Shown: piece after piece, positions 56,115-64,000 of the stretch
Position numbering within the stretch: position 1 is the first letter of the stretch
How the letters are laid out: every line of letters starts with the position of its first letter
Source: CAUJIW01 sp963205175
Lineage (GTDB): Bacteria; Pseudomonadota; Alphaproteobacteria; Sphingomonadales; Sphingomonadaceae
Direction: 5' to 3' (one strand)
Length of the DNA: 64,000 nt
Assembly (NCBI GenBank): GCA_041060555.1
Contig: JBEUDS010000004.1
Notes under the pieces: model-generated
The model's input: the letters and a program-made list of their open reading frames with translations, nothing else
Database searches by the model: none
Told to the model about the DNA's origin: nothing
Translations under genes and position numbers: made by a program

Positions 56115-56696
56115 TCAGGGGGCGGGTACGCCCAGCGTCGCCGCCAGCCGGGCCAGCGCCTGGGGGAAACTGTCGGCATCGTCGCTGAGGCGGGCCAGCA
56201 CCAGCGCGCCCTCGATGCGGGCGATGGCGTCCTCGGCTTCCAGCCGCGCGGCGTCGGCCGGCCGGCCCAGTTCCTCCAGCGCCCGGGCGATCAACCGCTG
56301 CCAGGCGGTGATGGTGTTGCGGATGTCCTTGCCGAACAGCGCCAGCCCGTCGCCCAGTGTCAGCGTGTTCATCAGGCTGGCGGGCGTACCGCCGGCATGG
56401 AAGCGGGCGACGCCGGCGAGCATGGCGCTCAGCCGTTCGGCCGGCGGCTGGTCGCCCTGCAGCGGTTTGAGGATCAGCACGGTGAAGCGGCGGCCCGCCT
56501 CGGTCAGCGCCGCCCGGCCCAGCTCCGGTTTGCCGCCGGGGTAGCGGTGGTAGAGGCTGGCCTTGGCGATGCCGGTGGCCTCGGCGAGATCGGCCAGCGA
56601 CGCGCCGTCATAGCCGTGCCGCTTGAACACCACGATCAGGCCGTCGAGAATTTCCAGCCGACGGGCGTGCGGGTCGTCGACTTTCGGGCGCGCCAT
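56115..56696 (-). CDS. TetR/AcrR family transcriptional regulator
   Basis: This 193-residue TetR-type repressor has an N-terminal HTH with DGASLADLAEATGIAKASLYHRYPGGK (about residues 30-55) and a helical ligand-binding C-terminus. A perfect 14-bp palindrome lies 41 bases upstream of the start and is probably its own operator. The conserved TetR core aligns from ARRLEILDGLIVVFKRHGYDG. The ligand is unknown, and there is no divergent efflux gene. Confidence 0.9.
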   Translation of the reverse strand: MARPKVDDPHARRLEILDGLIVVFKRHGYDGASLADLAEATGIAKASLYHRYPGGKPELGRAALTEAGRRFTVLILKPLQGDQPPAERLSAMLAGVARFHAGGTPASLMNTLTLGDGLALFGKDIRNTITAWQRLIARALEELGRPADAARLEAEDAIARIEGALVLARLSDDADSFPQALARLAATLGVPAP

Positions 56697-56736
56697 CGGC
56701 CGGCTCCAGTGCTGCGGGGTGCTGACACCATAATCA

Positions 56737-56750
56737 ACCGAACGTTCGGT
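56737..56750. promoter_or_regulatory. TetR-type operator palindrome
   Basis: ACCGAACGTTCGGT is a perfect 14-bp palindrome of the kind bound by many TetR repressors. It lies 41 bases upstream of the tetR start codon and 25 bases from the end of the transglutaminase-like gene, and it overlaps the expected tetR promoter, so it likely mediates autorepression. Confidence 0.75.
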
Positions 56751-56774
56751 GTAGTCAAGTGTCGACGGCCGGTC

Positions 56775-57452
56775 TCATGATCGCGGCTGGTGCAGCCACC
56801 AGGCGGTTTCGTTGATCGAGTAGATCGGCCGGTAGTGGACGATGGCGGTGTCCGGCAGCACGTCCTGGATCTGGTTGTCGAGAATCAGCTCGCGGCCGTC
56901 GAGGTCGACGCTGAGCACCGCGTGCGGCACGCCGAGATTGAGATCCTGGACGATGACGATGCGCATGGCGGCAGCGGGAAAGCCCAGCGTCTTGAGTGCC
57001 ATGTACTTGGCGATGGCATAGTCCTCGCAGTCGCCGTCACGCCGCAGGAACTGGCGCGGCGTCGCCCAGTAGTCCGGCACGCCCCAGTTTTCGGGGTCGG
57101 TGATGTAGCGGTAGCGGTTCATGGCGGCGTTGACCGCCCGCAACTGTGCCATGCGATCACCGCCGCGCAGGGTGGCGACGATCGCCTCCCAGTCCGGCCG
57201 CGCGCAGCCGATCGGCGAGTCCGGCCGGCAGGCGCCGGAGCGGCCCAGCGGGCCGGGCGCGGTCTGCTGGTCGCCGTCGGCGCGCCGGTCGCGGGCCAGC
57301 ATGTCGGTCCACTTGGTGAACGGTGTCAGCGACGCGCGCCGGACCTCGGTGCTGCCGAACAACCCGGCCTCGGCCGGGGTCGCCGCCAGACCGGCGATCA
57401 ACAGTATCGCCAGCAGCGGGCAGGTGCCAAAGAAGGTTAATGCACGTCGCAT
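56775..57452 (-). CDS. LapG-like transglutaminase-type cysteine protease (BTLCP), exported
   Basis: This 225-residue periplasmic protease of the BTLCP family has a signal peptide (residues 1-29) and a catalytic triad recognisable as Cys142 (RRDGDCEDYAIAKY), His177 (VPHAVL) and Asp192 (LDNQ). In Pseudomonas the relative LapG cleaves a giant adhesin and is held by the membrane receptor LapD when c-di-GMP is high. No LapD-type GGDEF-EAL gene is nearby. Instead, a divergent membrane protein with a degenerate HD-GYP domain lies 114 bases away. A target adhesin is not in the window. The two promoters must share 57,453-57,566. Confidence 0.85.
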   Translation of the reverse strand: MRRALTFFGTCPLLAILLIAGLAATPAEAGLFGSTEVRRASLTPFTKWTDMLARDRRADGDQQTAPGPLGRSGACRPDSPIGCARPDWEAIVATLRGGDRMAQLRAVNAAMNRYRYITDPENWGVPDYWATPRQFLRRDGDCEDYAIAKYMALKTLGFPAAAMRIVIVQDLNLGVPHAVLSVDLDGRELILDNQIQDVLPDTAIVHYRPIYSINETAWWLHQPRS

Positions 57453-57566
57453 GATTCCGTTTTGTGTCGGTTCGCATTAAGAATTGGTCAATGGTTGGGG
57501 GCCGCGTGGCTATCCGCTGCCGACCGGCGACATCGCCGTATGATAGCAGACTCTCGGGAGACCGCC

Positions 57567-59474
57567 GTGACGCTGACAGGGGATGACACCATCAACGGGG
57601 GCGCCGGACGCCGCATCTGGCTGTGGCTGGGGCTGATCGCCTTCCTGTTCGCCGGCGGCCTGGGGCTGGCCTGGCAGGCCTCGTCGCGCGATCGGGCCCG
57701 CGCCCGCGACCTGCTGGAGCAGGAAGTGGCGCTGGTGGTGCGCGGCCGGGTCCAGGCGGTGGCGGGCTGGCTCGACCTGCAGCGCGGCGTCGTCGAGGGG
57801 CTGGCCGGCAATCCGGCGGTGGCGGTCTATGCGCTGGGCAGTCAGGACCCCGGCACCGGCGCAGGCCAGGCGCAGTATCTCGACTCACTGTTGCAGGTAA
57901 CGGCGGCGCGCTCGGGCTTCGCCGAACCCGGCGTACAGCCGCGCGCCAACGTCAGCCTGCCGCCGTCGGCGGGGCTCGCCATCGTGGCGCCGGACGGCCG
58001 GCCGATCGCCCGCTTCGGTGGCGCGCTGCCGGACCCGCGGCCGCTGCTCGCCACGACGGTCAGCGCCACCCGGGTCGATCCGGCCGCGAGCCTCGGCGGC
58101 CGGCCGGCGCTGGCCATTCTCGCGCCGGTTGCCGGTCCGCAAGGCGGTGATCCGGTGGCCGTCGTCTACGGCGTGCGGCCGCTCGACGCGCTGGCCGGTC
58201 GGCTGGAGCCGGAGAATGAACGCTTCCGCACCGCCCGCATGGCGCTGGTCGATGCCGAGGGCGTGGTGGCCGGCAGCCGCGAACTGCCGCCGATGGCCCG
58301 TCTGGCCGAGGCGCTGCGGGCACCGGGCCAGCTGGTCGAGGCCGGCGGCACCCTGCTGCTGGCCGACGCGGTACCGGGCACGCCCTGGCATGTGGTGCGC
58401 GGCATCGACGCCCAGGAGGCGCTGGCCCCCATCGAGAGCCAGGCGCGGTCACGGCTGATGGCGCTGGTGTCGCTGGTGTCGTTCGCCACCGCCATGGTGC
58501 TGCTGGCCTGGCGTCATGGCGCCTCGCGCCGGGCGGCACGGGCTGCCGCCGAGGCCCGGGCCACCGCCGCGCGGGAGACAGCGCTGCGCCAGTTCCTTCA
58601 GACCATCGCTGATCGCCAGCCGACGCTGATCGCGGTGGTCGATGCCGCCGATCGGCTGGAGTTCTCCAACGCCGGGCTCAACCGCTGGCTCGGCGTCGAG
58701 GCGGACGCGCCCGGCACCCGGCTGCCCGACCAGCTTGGCGATGCCGGCCCGGCCCTGGTGCGGCTGCTGGCGACGGCGCGTCGCGAGGGCACCGCGGACG
58801 CGCTGCTCGACCTGCCGGCGCCGGGCGGTCTCGTCCGCCGCCACCACGCCGATGCCGTGCAGCTGGCCGACGGACGGACGCTGCTGGTCGCCCATGACAT
58901 CACCGAGCTGCTGGCCGAACGGGCCCGTCGCGAGGCCGGCATGGCGGCACTGGTAGCGACGCTGACCGGCCTCATCGACGCTCGTGATCCCGGCAGCCGC
59001 CATCATTCCGGCAAGGTGGCGCAGGTGGCGGCCGGCCTCGGCCGGGCGCTGGGTCTACCGGGCGAACAGGTAGAGACGCTGCGGCTGTCCGGACAGCTGA
59101 TGAACCTCGGCAAGATCATGGTGCCGCGCGCCATCCTCACCAAGGCCGGGCCGCTGGACGACATCGAGCGGGCGCAGGTGCGCGCGGCGCTGGCCCAGAG
59201 CGCCGACATCCTGCGCGGGGTACCGTTCGAGGGGCCGGTGGCCGAGACGGTGGCTGGCGTCGAGGAGGTGCCGCCGCCGTCGCTGTCGCGGGTGCTGCGC
59301 ATCGCCAACGCCTTCGTGTCGATGGTCAGCCCGCGCGCTTTCCGCGCACCGCTGGCCGATGCCGCCGCGCTCGCCGCCTTGCGCGAGGCCGCCGACCCCG
59401 AGGACGGTGCCATCATCGACGCGCTGGAGCGGCTGCTCGGCCAGCACGCCGGCCGAGCAGCCCTCGGGCTGTAG
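57567..59474 (+). CDS. Membrane sensor with Cache-like, PAS and degenerate HD-GYP domains
   Basis: From GTG 57,567 (GGGAG 6 bases upstream) the 635-residue protein has TM1 (17-36) and a periplasmic domain of about 255 residues with Cache-like pattern (VDAEGVVAGS, GTPWHVVRG). TM2 (298-315) and a PAS-like domain (about 340-450) follow, then an HD-type helical domain (460-600). In active HD-GYP enzymes the metal motif is LHDIGK; here it reads LMNLGK (residues 511-516), so both H and D are lost, and the GYP loop is absent. The first His is still there (RHHSGK). It should not hydrolyse c-di-GMP, but may bind it or act as a scaffold (inference). An earlier in-frame ATG at 57,540 is possible. Confidence 0.8.
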   Translation: MTLTGDDTINGGAGRRIWLWLGLIAFLFAGGLGLAWQASSRDRARARDLLEQEVALVVRGRVQAVAGWLDLQRGVVEGLAGNPAVAVYALGSQDPGTGAGQAQYLDSLLQVTAARSGFAEPGVQPRANVSLPPSAGLAIVAPDGRPIARFGGALPDPRPLLATTVSATRVDPAASLGGRPALAILAPVAGPQGGDPVAVVYGVRPLDALAGRLEPENERFRTARMALVDAEGVVAGSRELPPMARLAEALRAPGQLVEAGGTLLLADAVPGTPWHVVRGIDAQEALAPIESQARSRLMALVSLVSFATAMVLLAWRHGASRRAARAAAEARATAARETALRQFLQTIADRQPTLIAVVDAADRLEFSNAGLNRWLGVEADAPGTRLPDQLGDAGPALVRLLATARREGTADALLDLPAPGGLVRRHHADAVQLADGRTLLVAHDITELLAERARREAGMAALVATLTGLIDARDPGSRHHSGKVAQVAAGLGRALGLPGEQVETLRLSGQLMNLGKIMVPRAILTKAGPLDDIERAQVRAALAQSADILRGVPFEGPVAETVAGVEEVPPPSLSRVLRIANAFVSMVSPRAFRAPLADAAALAALREAADPEDGAIIDALERLLGQHAGRAALGL

Positions 59475-59509
59475 GGGCCGGCGACGCGCCATCCCGCCGC
59501 CGGGGAGTC

Positions 59510-60037
59510 TCAGCCCAGGCCGGGGTCGAGGTGGCGGCTCAGCCGGTCGGCGGCGCGGCGGGCGAAGCGCAGCGTCACCACCCGGCGGCGGTTGCCGTTG
59601 AGCGGTCGCACGGCGGCCGGACGCAGCACCGCCGCCTCGAAGCGGTCGGCGACGATCAGCCCGGCGGTGGCCGGCGCGAAAGCCGGGGTGTCGAAGTCGT
59701 CGAGCGGGAATCCGGCAGGCACCGCGAAATAGAACTCGTCGCAGTAATCCAGATAGTCCGGCCACTTGCGGTCGCCGCGCAGGTCGGCGCGGGAGACCTT
59801 GATCTCGATCAGCGTGATCCGGCCGTCGCGGTCGAGCGCCGCCACGTCCGGCCGGCGGCCGTTGCCGAGCGGAAACTCCAGCAGGGCGGCCCGACCCTGG
59901 GCGGCGAGCAGCCGGCAGACCCCGCGCGCCACGTCGTCGGCCGTCAGTGGTCCGGCGGGCGCGTCGGCCGGCGGGGTGGCCACGCGGCAGGCCACGGGGT
60001 CGGGCAGAGGATCGGGGAGCGGCAGTCGCGACGTCAT
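59510..60037 (-). CDS. mmcB: MmcB family DNA repair protein
   Basis: MmcB is an alphaproteobacterial protein of the restriction-endonuclease-like fold induced by DNA damage in Caulobacter. ATG 60,037 gives 175 residues. The core LIEIKVSRADLRGDRKWPDY with Glu/Lys matches the nuclease-like active site, followed by CDEFYFAVPAGF. No LexA box was searched for by computation. It is a single gene on the minus strand, convergent with the HD-GYP-like sensor. Confidence 0.88.
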   Translation of the reverse strand: MTSRLPLPDPLPDPVACRVATPPADAPAGPLTADDVARGVCRLLAAQGRAALLEFPLGNGRRPDVAALDRDGRITLIEIKVSRADLRGDRKWPDYLDYCDEFYFAVPAGFPLDDFDTPAFAPATAGLIVADRFEAAVLRPAAVRPLNGNRRRVVTLRFARRAADRLSRHLDPGLG

Positions 60038-60092
60038 GGCGTCGCAGCATAGGCGGATCAAACCGGGAACAAAAGCCCCTTGATCAGGCTGC

Positions 60093-60485
60093 TCAGATCG
60101 CGATGTCGGGCAGGTCGCACAGCAGCCGCAGCGGTGTCACCAGCCGGGCGGCCATCGCCGGGGTCTGCTGTTCCGGCGTCAGCGCCAGGATCGCCTGCAA
60201 GCCGTTGTGCAGCGCCTCCAGCACCGCGCGTTCCCGCGGGTCGCCGGGTTTCAGCTTCAGGTAGCTGCACAGCAGCGCGCCGGCATCCGACATCAGCGGA
60301 TAGCCGAAGCTGGCGCCCATCCCCTTGATGTTGTGGCCGATCTCGAACAGCCGCTGGCGGGCGGCATCGGCCGGCAGGGTGCCGGCGTGCCAGTCGTCGA
60401 GCAGCCGGCCGAACTCGGCCAGGGCATTGGCCGTCCACTCCCGGTAGCTGTCGATCAGCGCCGGATCGGCGGCGGCGGCGGTCAT
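60093..60485 (-). CDS. Hpt domain protein (histidine phosphotransfer)
   Basis: This 130-residue four-helix Hpt protein has the phospho-acceptor His51 in EIGHNIKGMGASFGYP. ATG 60,485 overlaps the stop of the cell-wall hydrolase gene as ATGA. It has no kinase or receiver domain of its own, and none is adjacent, so it must take phosphate from a hybrid kinase elsewhere, such as a ChpT- or ShpA-like pathway partner. Coupling to a peptidoglycan hydrolase is unusual. Confidence 0.82.
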   Translation of the reverse strand: MTAAAADPALIDSYREWTANALAEFGRLLDDWHAGTLPADAARQRLFEIGHNIKGMGASFGYPLMSDAGALLCSYLKLKPGDPRERAVLEALHNGLQAILALTPEQQTPAMAARLVTPLRLLCDLPDIAI

Positions 60486-61234
60486 GAGCGCCCCCCCTGG
60501 CCGCGTCCGCCTTCCTTGTAGAAGACGTGCTGGCCGAGCAGGCGGGTCGGCGCGAACTGGAAACCCCAGCTCGGCGAGACATAGGTGGCGTGGAAGTGGG
60601 TGGCGTTGCCGGTCACGTCCTTCCAGGCCCGCGATGTGGCGACGAAGGCGATCGCACGCGCCTGTCGCCAGGCGGCGTCCTCGCGCGGGATGTCGGGCAG
60701 GCCATCGCAGGCGAAGGTGAACTGGCAGGTCCGCGCGCCGGGGCGCTTTTCGTAGACCACGCCGCACAGCGAGTTCGGGTAGCCGTCGCGCGCCTGACGG
60801 TTGAGCACCACCTGGGCGACGCCCAGCTGACCCTCCACCGATTCGCCACGGGCCTCGAAATAGATGGCGCGGGCCAGGCACTCCAGCTCGGCGGAGAGCG
60901 GCGGCAGCGGGCTGGCGGCGGTGGCCTCCACCAGCCGGGTCAGTGCCAGCCGGGGCTGACGTTGCAGCACCGGGGCTTCCGCCAGCAGGACGATGCGGTC
61001 GTTGGTCAGCGCCGCCAGTTCGAGTCGCGGTGCTGTCGCGCCGGCATCCGATGCCGCAGCGTCGGGGGTGTCCGGGGTATCGGGCAGCGACAGGTCGACG
61101 AACGGGCCGTGCAGCACCGTCACGGGCGGCAGGTCGGCGCCGGGCAGGGCGACACTCACCAGGAGCAGCGCCAGCAGGCGCGCGGCCAGGCGGGAGACGC
61201 CCTCAGACAGGCGGATAGTGGACAAAGAAGGCAT
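60482..61234 (-). CDS. SleB/CwlJ-type cell wall hydrolase
   Basis: This 250-residue hydrolase_2 family enzyme, a relative of spore-cortex lytic SleB and CwlJ, has the catalytic Glu in LARAIYFEARGES and the segment VAQVVLNRQARDGYPNSLCGV, with FHATYVSPSW near the end. An N-terminal hydrophobic stretch (about residues 15-33) looks like a signal peptide. It is coupled to the downstream Hpt gene. Confidence 0.88.
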   Translation of the reverse strand: MPSLSTIRLSEGVSRLAARLLALLLVSVALPGADLPPVTVLHGPFVDLSLPDTPDTPDAAASDAGATAPRLELAALTNDRIVLLAEAPVLQRQPRLALTRLVEATAASPLPPLSAELECLARAIYFEARGESVEGQLGVAQVVLNRQARDGYPNSLCGVVYEKRPGARTCQFTFACDGLPDIPREDAAWRQARAIAFVATSRAWKDVTGNATHFHATYVSPSWGFQFAPTRLLGQHVFYKEGGRGQGGRS

Positions 61235-61342
61235 GAACGATGGCGGGCCCTGTTGATCCGGCGGACGGCCAGCCCTGTGCGCCCGGGCGCCCGGCGGCTG
61301 TCAGTCCAGCATCAAGGAAACGGCAATTTGGTTAACAAAAGG

Positions 61343-61364
61343 AAAACCGGCGGGAAATCGCCGG
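61343..61364 (-). terminator. Intrinsic terminator after the DUF1491 gene
   Basis: A 6-bp CCGGCG/CGCCGG stem with a 6-base loop (61,347-61,364), followed on the minus strand by UUUU and more U-rich sequence, stands 28 bases past the DUF1491 stop codon. It separates PilZ-DUF1491 from the cell-wall hydrolase transcript. Confidence 0.6.
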
Positions 61365-61391
61365 CGCCCAGATGATCAGGGAGCGCCCCGC

Positions 61392-61736
61392 TCAGGCGGG
61401 CAGGAAGCGCTCCTCCACCAGCGCCTCCGGCGCGTCGGTCTCCAGTTCCAGCACCCACACATCGGGGTCGATGCGGCGCTGGCGCTCGATCAGCGCGTCG
61501 GCGTCCGCCGCCGGCACCGGCACAGACCCGCTCAGCGGCAGCCAGGCGCGGGCGTCGTCGCGGCCGGTGGTGGCGCCGAACAGTCGGCACAGGCCGTCGC
61601 GATGACGGGCCAGCAGCAGTACCGCGCCGGCCTCGTCATAGCCGTGGCGGACCACCGTCGCCGGGATGCCGAGCCCCGAGCAGCGGCGCACGATGGAGGA
61701 CACCCAGAAGCGGGTGGCGAGGCGGGGCAGCGTCAT
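61392..61736 (-). CDS. DUF1491 family protein
   Basis: This 114-residue protein is restricted mainly to alphaproteobacteria. The start TRFWVSSIVRRC, the segment GAVLLLARHRDG and the tail IDPDVWVLELE fit the family. Function is unknown. It follows the PilZ gene by 5 bases and is probably co-transcribed with it. Confidence 0.88.
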   Translation of the reverse strand: MTLPRLATRFWVSSIVRRCSGLGIPATVVRHGYDEAGAVLLLARHRDGLCRLFGATTGRDDARAWLPLSGSVPVPAADADALIERQRRIDPDVWVLELETDAPEALVEERFLPA

Positions 61737-61741
61737 GGCGG

Positions 61742-62140
61742 TCAGCTTTCGGGCGTGGGGGCGTCAGGGCGAGGGGAATCGGTCGCCTCGGTGAAGCCCA
61801 GCGCGGTGGCGCGGGCCCCGAAGGCCTGGATCACCTGCGGCGCCGGCTCGACGAATGACAGGCCGTGGAACACACCGGACGACCAGGCGATCACCGCCGG
61901 CAGCGGCCGCAGTTTGGGCAGCTCGACGGTCACCAGTGCACCGGCCGCCAGCGGCAGCTCGATCTCGGCCAGCATGCCGCCCGGCGCGACGTTGCGCACC
62001 CAGCAGGCGAGCCGGCGCCCGGCGATGCTGACGCTGCCGCGCCACACCACTGCCCGGCGCGGATGGCGCCGGCGATCGTCGTGGGCGGGGTCGACGAGCC
62101 CGTGCGGGTCGGTCTCGGTCATGTGATCCGTTGTGTTCAT
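61742..62140 (-). CDS. PilZ domain protein
   Basis: This small cytoplasmic protein (about 132 residues from ATG 62,140) has a single PilZ domain. The RxxxR c-di-GMP motif is visible in DDRRRHPRRAVVW, and the later NVAPGGMLAEI is the second PilZ motif, although this one has N-x-A-x-G-G rather than the D/N-x-S-x-x-G consensus. It likely binds c-di-GMP. It lies in a region rich in signalling genes (protease and HD-GYP-like sensor 2-5 kb away). Confidence 0.85.
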   Translation of the reverse strand: MNTTDHMTETDPHGLVDPAHDDRRRHPRRAVVWRGSVSIAGRRLACWVRNVAPGGMLAEIELPLAAGALVTVELPKLRPLPAVIAWSSGVFHGLSFVEPAPQVIQAFGARATALGFTEATDSPRPDAPTPES

Positions 62141-62250
62141 GGTTACCACGGCTAGCAGCTTATGGCCGAATGGTTAAGAAATATCCCGTCCCGCCACGCT
62201 GCCGCCCCGGCCCTCTCGACATCCCGCCGGCATCCGCGTAATCTGTGCGC

Positions 62251-62340
62251 TTCCCCGGGGAGCCATGCGGCTGAGAGGCAGGCGTTGCGGCCTGCGACCC
62301 GTCGAACCTGAACCCGTTAGCACGGGCGGAGGGAGGGGTT
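62251..62340 (+). promoter_or_regulatory. TPP (thiamine pyrophosphate) riboswitch
   Basis: The thi-box hallmarks are present in order: CGGGGAGCC, GGCTGAGAGG (the pyrimidine-binding arm) and CCCGTCGAACCTGAACCCG (the pyrophosphate-binding arm). CGGGCGGAGGGAGGGG then closes the first stem. It lies directly in front of thiC, its usual partner. Binding of TPP should lower ThiC synthesis when thiamine is abundant. The exact ends are approximate. Confidence 0.95.
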
Positions 62341-62360
62341 GCCGCATGACGGGTCCGCCT

Positions 62361-62384
62361 TCTCCTGACCGCTCGCCAAGGAGA
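62361..62384 (+). promoter_or_regulatory. Ribosome-site-sequestering hairpin of the TPP riboswitch
   Basis: TCTCCT (62,361-62,366) is complementary to AGGAGA (62,379-62,384), the thiC ribosome binding site, with a 12-base loop. This anti-Shine-Dalgarno element suggests translational rather than transcriptional control, as commonly seen for thiC in proteobacteria. No intrinsic terminator is visible between the aptamer and the ATG. Confidence 0.65.
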
Positions 62385-62390
62385 GACCCC

Positions 62391-64000
<1,610 letters not shown>

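Noticed and set aside
55931..56188. Short open frames on both strands over the RNA region
   Set aside because: The plus frame starts with TTG and runs through the terminator; the minus frame has no ribosome site. Neither resembles an antitoxin.

Overview
The window is a GC-rich segment of an alphaproteobacterial chromosome that spans the replication origin neighbourhood. The class is indicated by Irr in the Fur family, MmcB, HemJ, DUF1491, a DmeF-type cation exporter, a FlaEY-like protein and the order hemE | origin | PPDK-regulator, maf, aroE, coaE, dnaQ, as in Caulobacter and relatives. I cannot name the genus. I see no rRNA, tRNA, CRISPR array or insertion sequence.

Left arm (1-14.3 kb). 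Almost all housekeeping genes are on the minus strand and point away from the presumed origin at 14,276-14,601: hemE, hemJ, rho, mnmE, mnmG, rsmG, parA, parB. Two perfect 16-bp parS palindromes lie at 3,513 (inside rsmG) and 5,621 (between mnmE and mnmG), so ParB, ParA and their loading sites sit about 9-12 kb from the origin. Between mnmE and rho is a block of accessory genes (alkyl-DNA repair, dienelactone hydrolase, lipoprotein phosphodiesterase, quinone reductase, TerC-like protein). The far left end carries a Fic gene that looks acquired and 3'-truncated, with an AT-rich promoter holding a 9-bp-arm palindrome.

Right arm (14.6-64 kb). The tightly overlapping operon PPDK regulator-maf-aroE-coaE-dnaQ leads off. 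Then come mutS-glnD (minus), the malic enzyme maeB, a hydrolase, irr with a TonB receptor, a dehydrogenase, a large beta-propeller FlaEY-like protein with an exported partner, YggT-DUF167-folD-marC, argG, dmeF-cfa, a lipid kinase behind rlmN, an exported small protein with a histidine phosphatase, a two-subunit CoA transferase, and dnaN-recF-gyrB. dnaA is not in the window.

The last 13 kb is the accessory and signalling part. It holds an IclR-controlled flavoprotein monooxygenase module, an orphan PemK/MazF-type toxin followed by a compact structured RNA with its own promoter-like signals and terminator, a TetR gene with a perfect operator, and a LapG-like periplasmic cysteine protease divergent from a membrane sensor whose HD-GYP domain has lost its catalytic residues. 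After these come mmcB, an Hpt protein coupled to a cell-wall hydrolase, DUF1491, a PilZ protein, and thiC under a TPP riboswitch (cut by the window end). The two strongest candidates for something undescribed are the PemK-plus-RNA locus (55.5-56.1 kb) and the protease / degenerate HD-GYP pair (56.8-59.5 kb).
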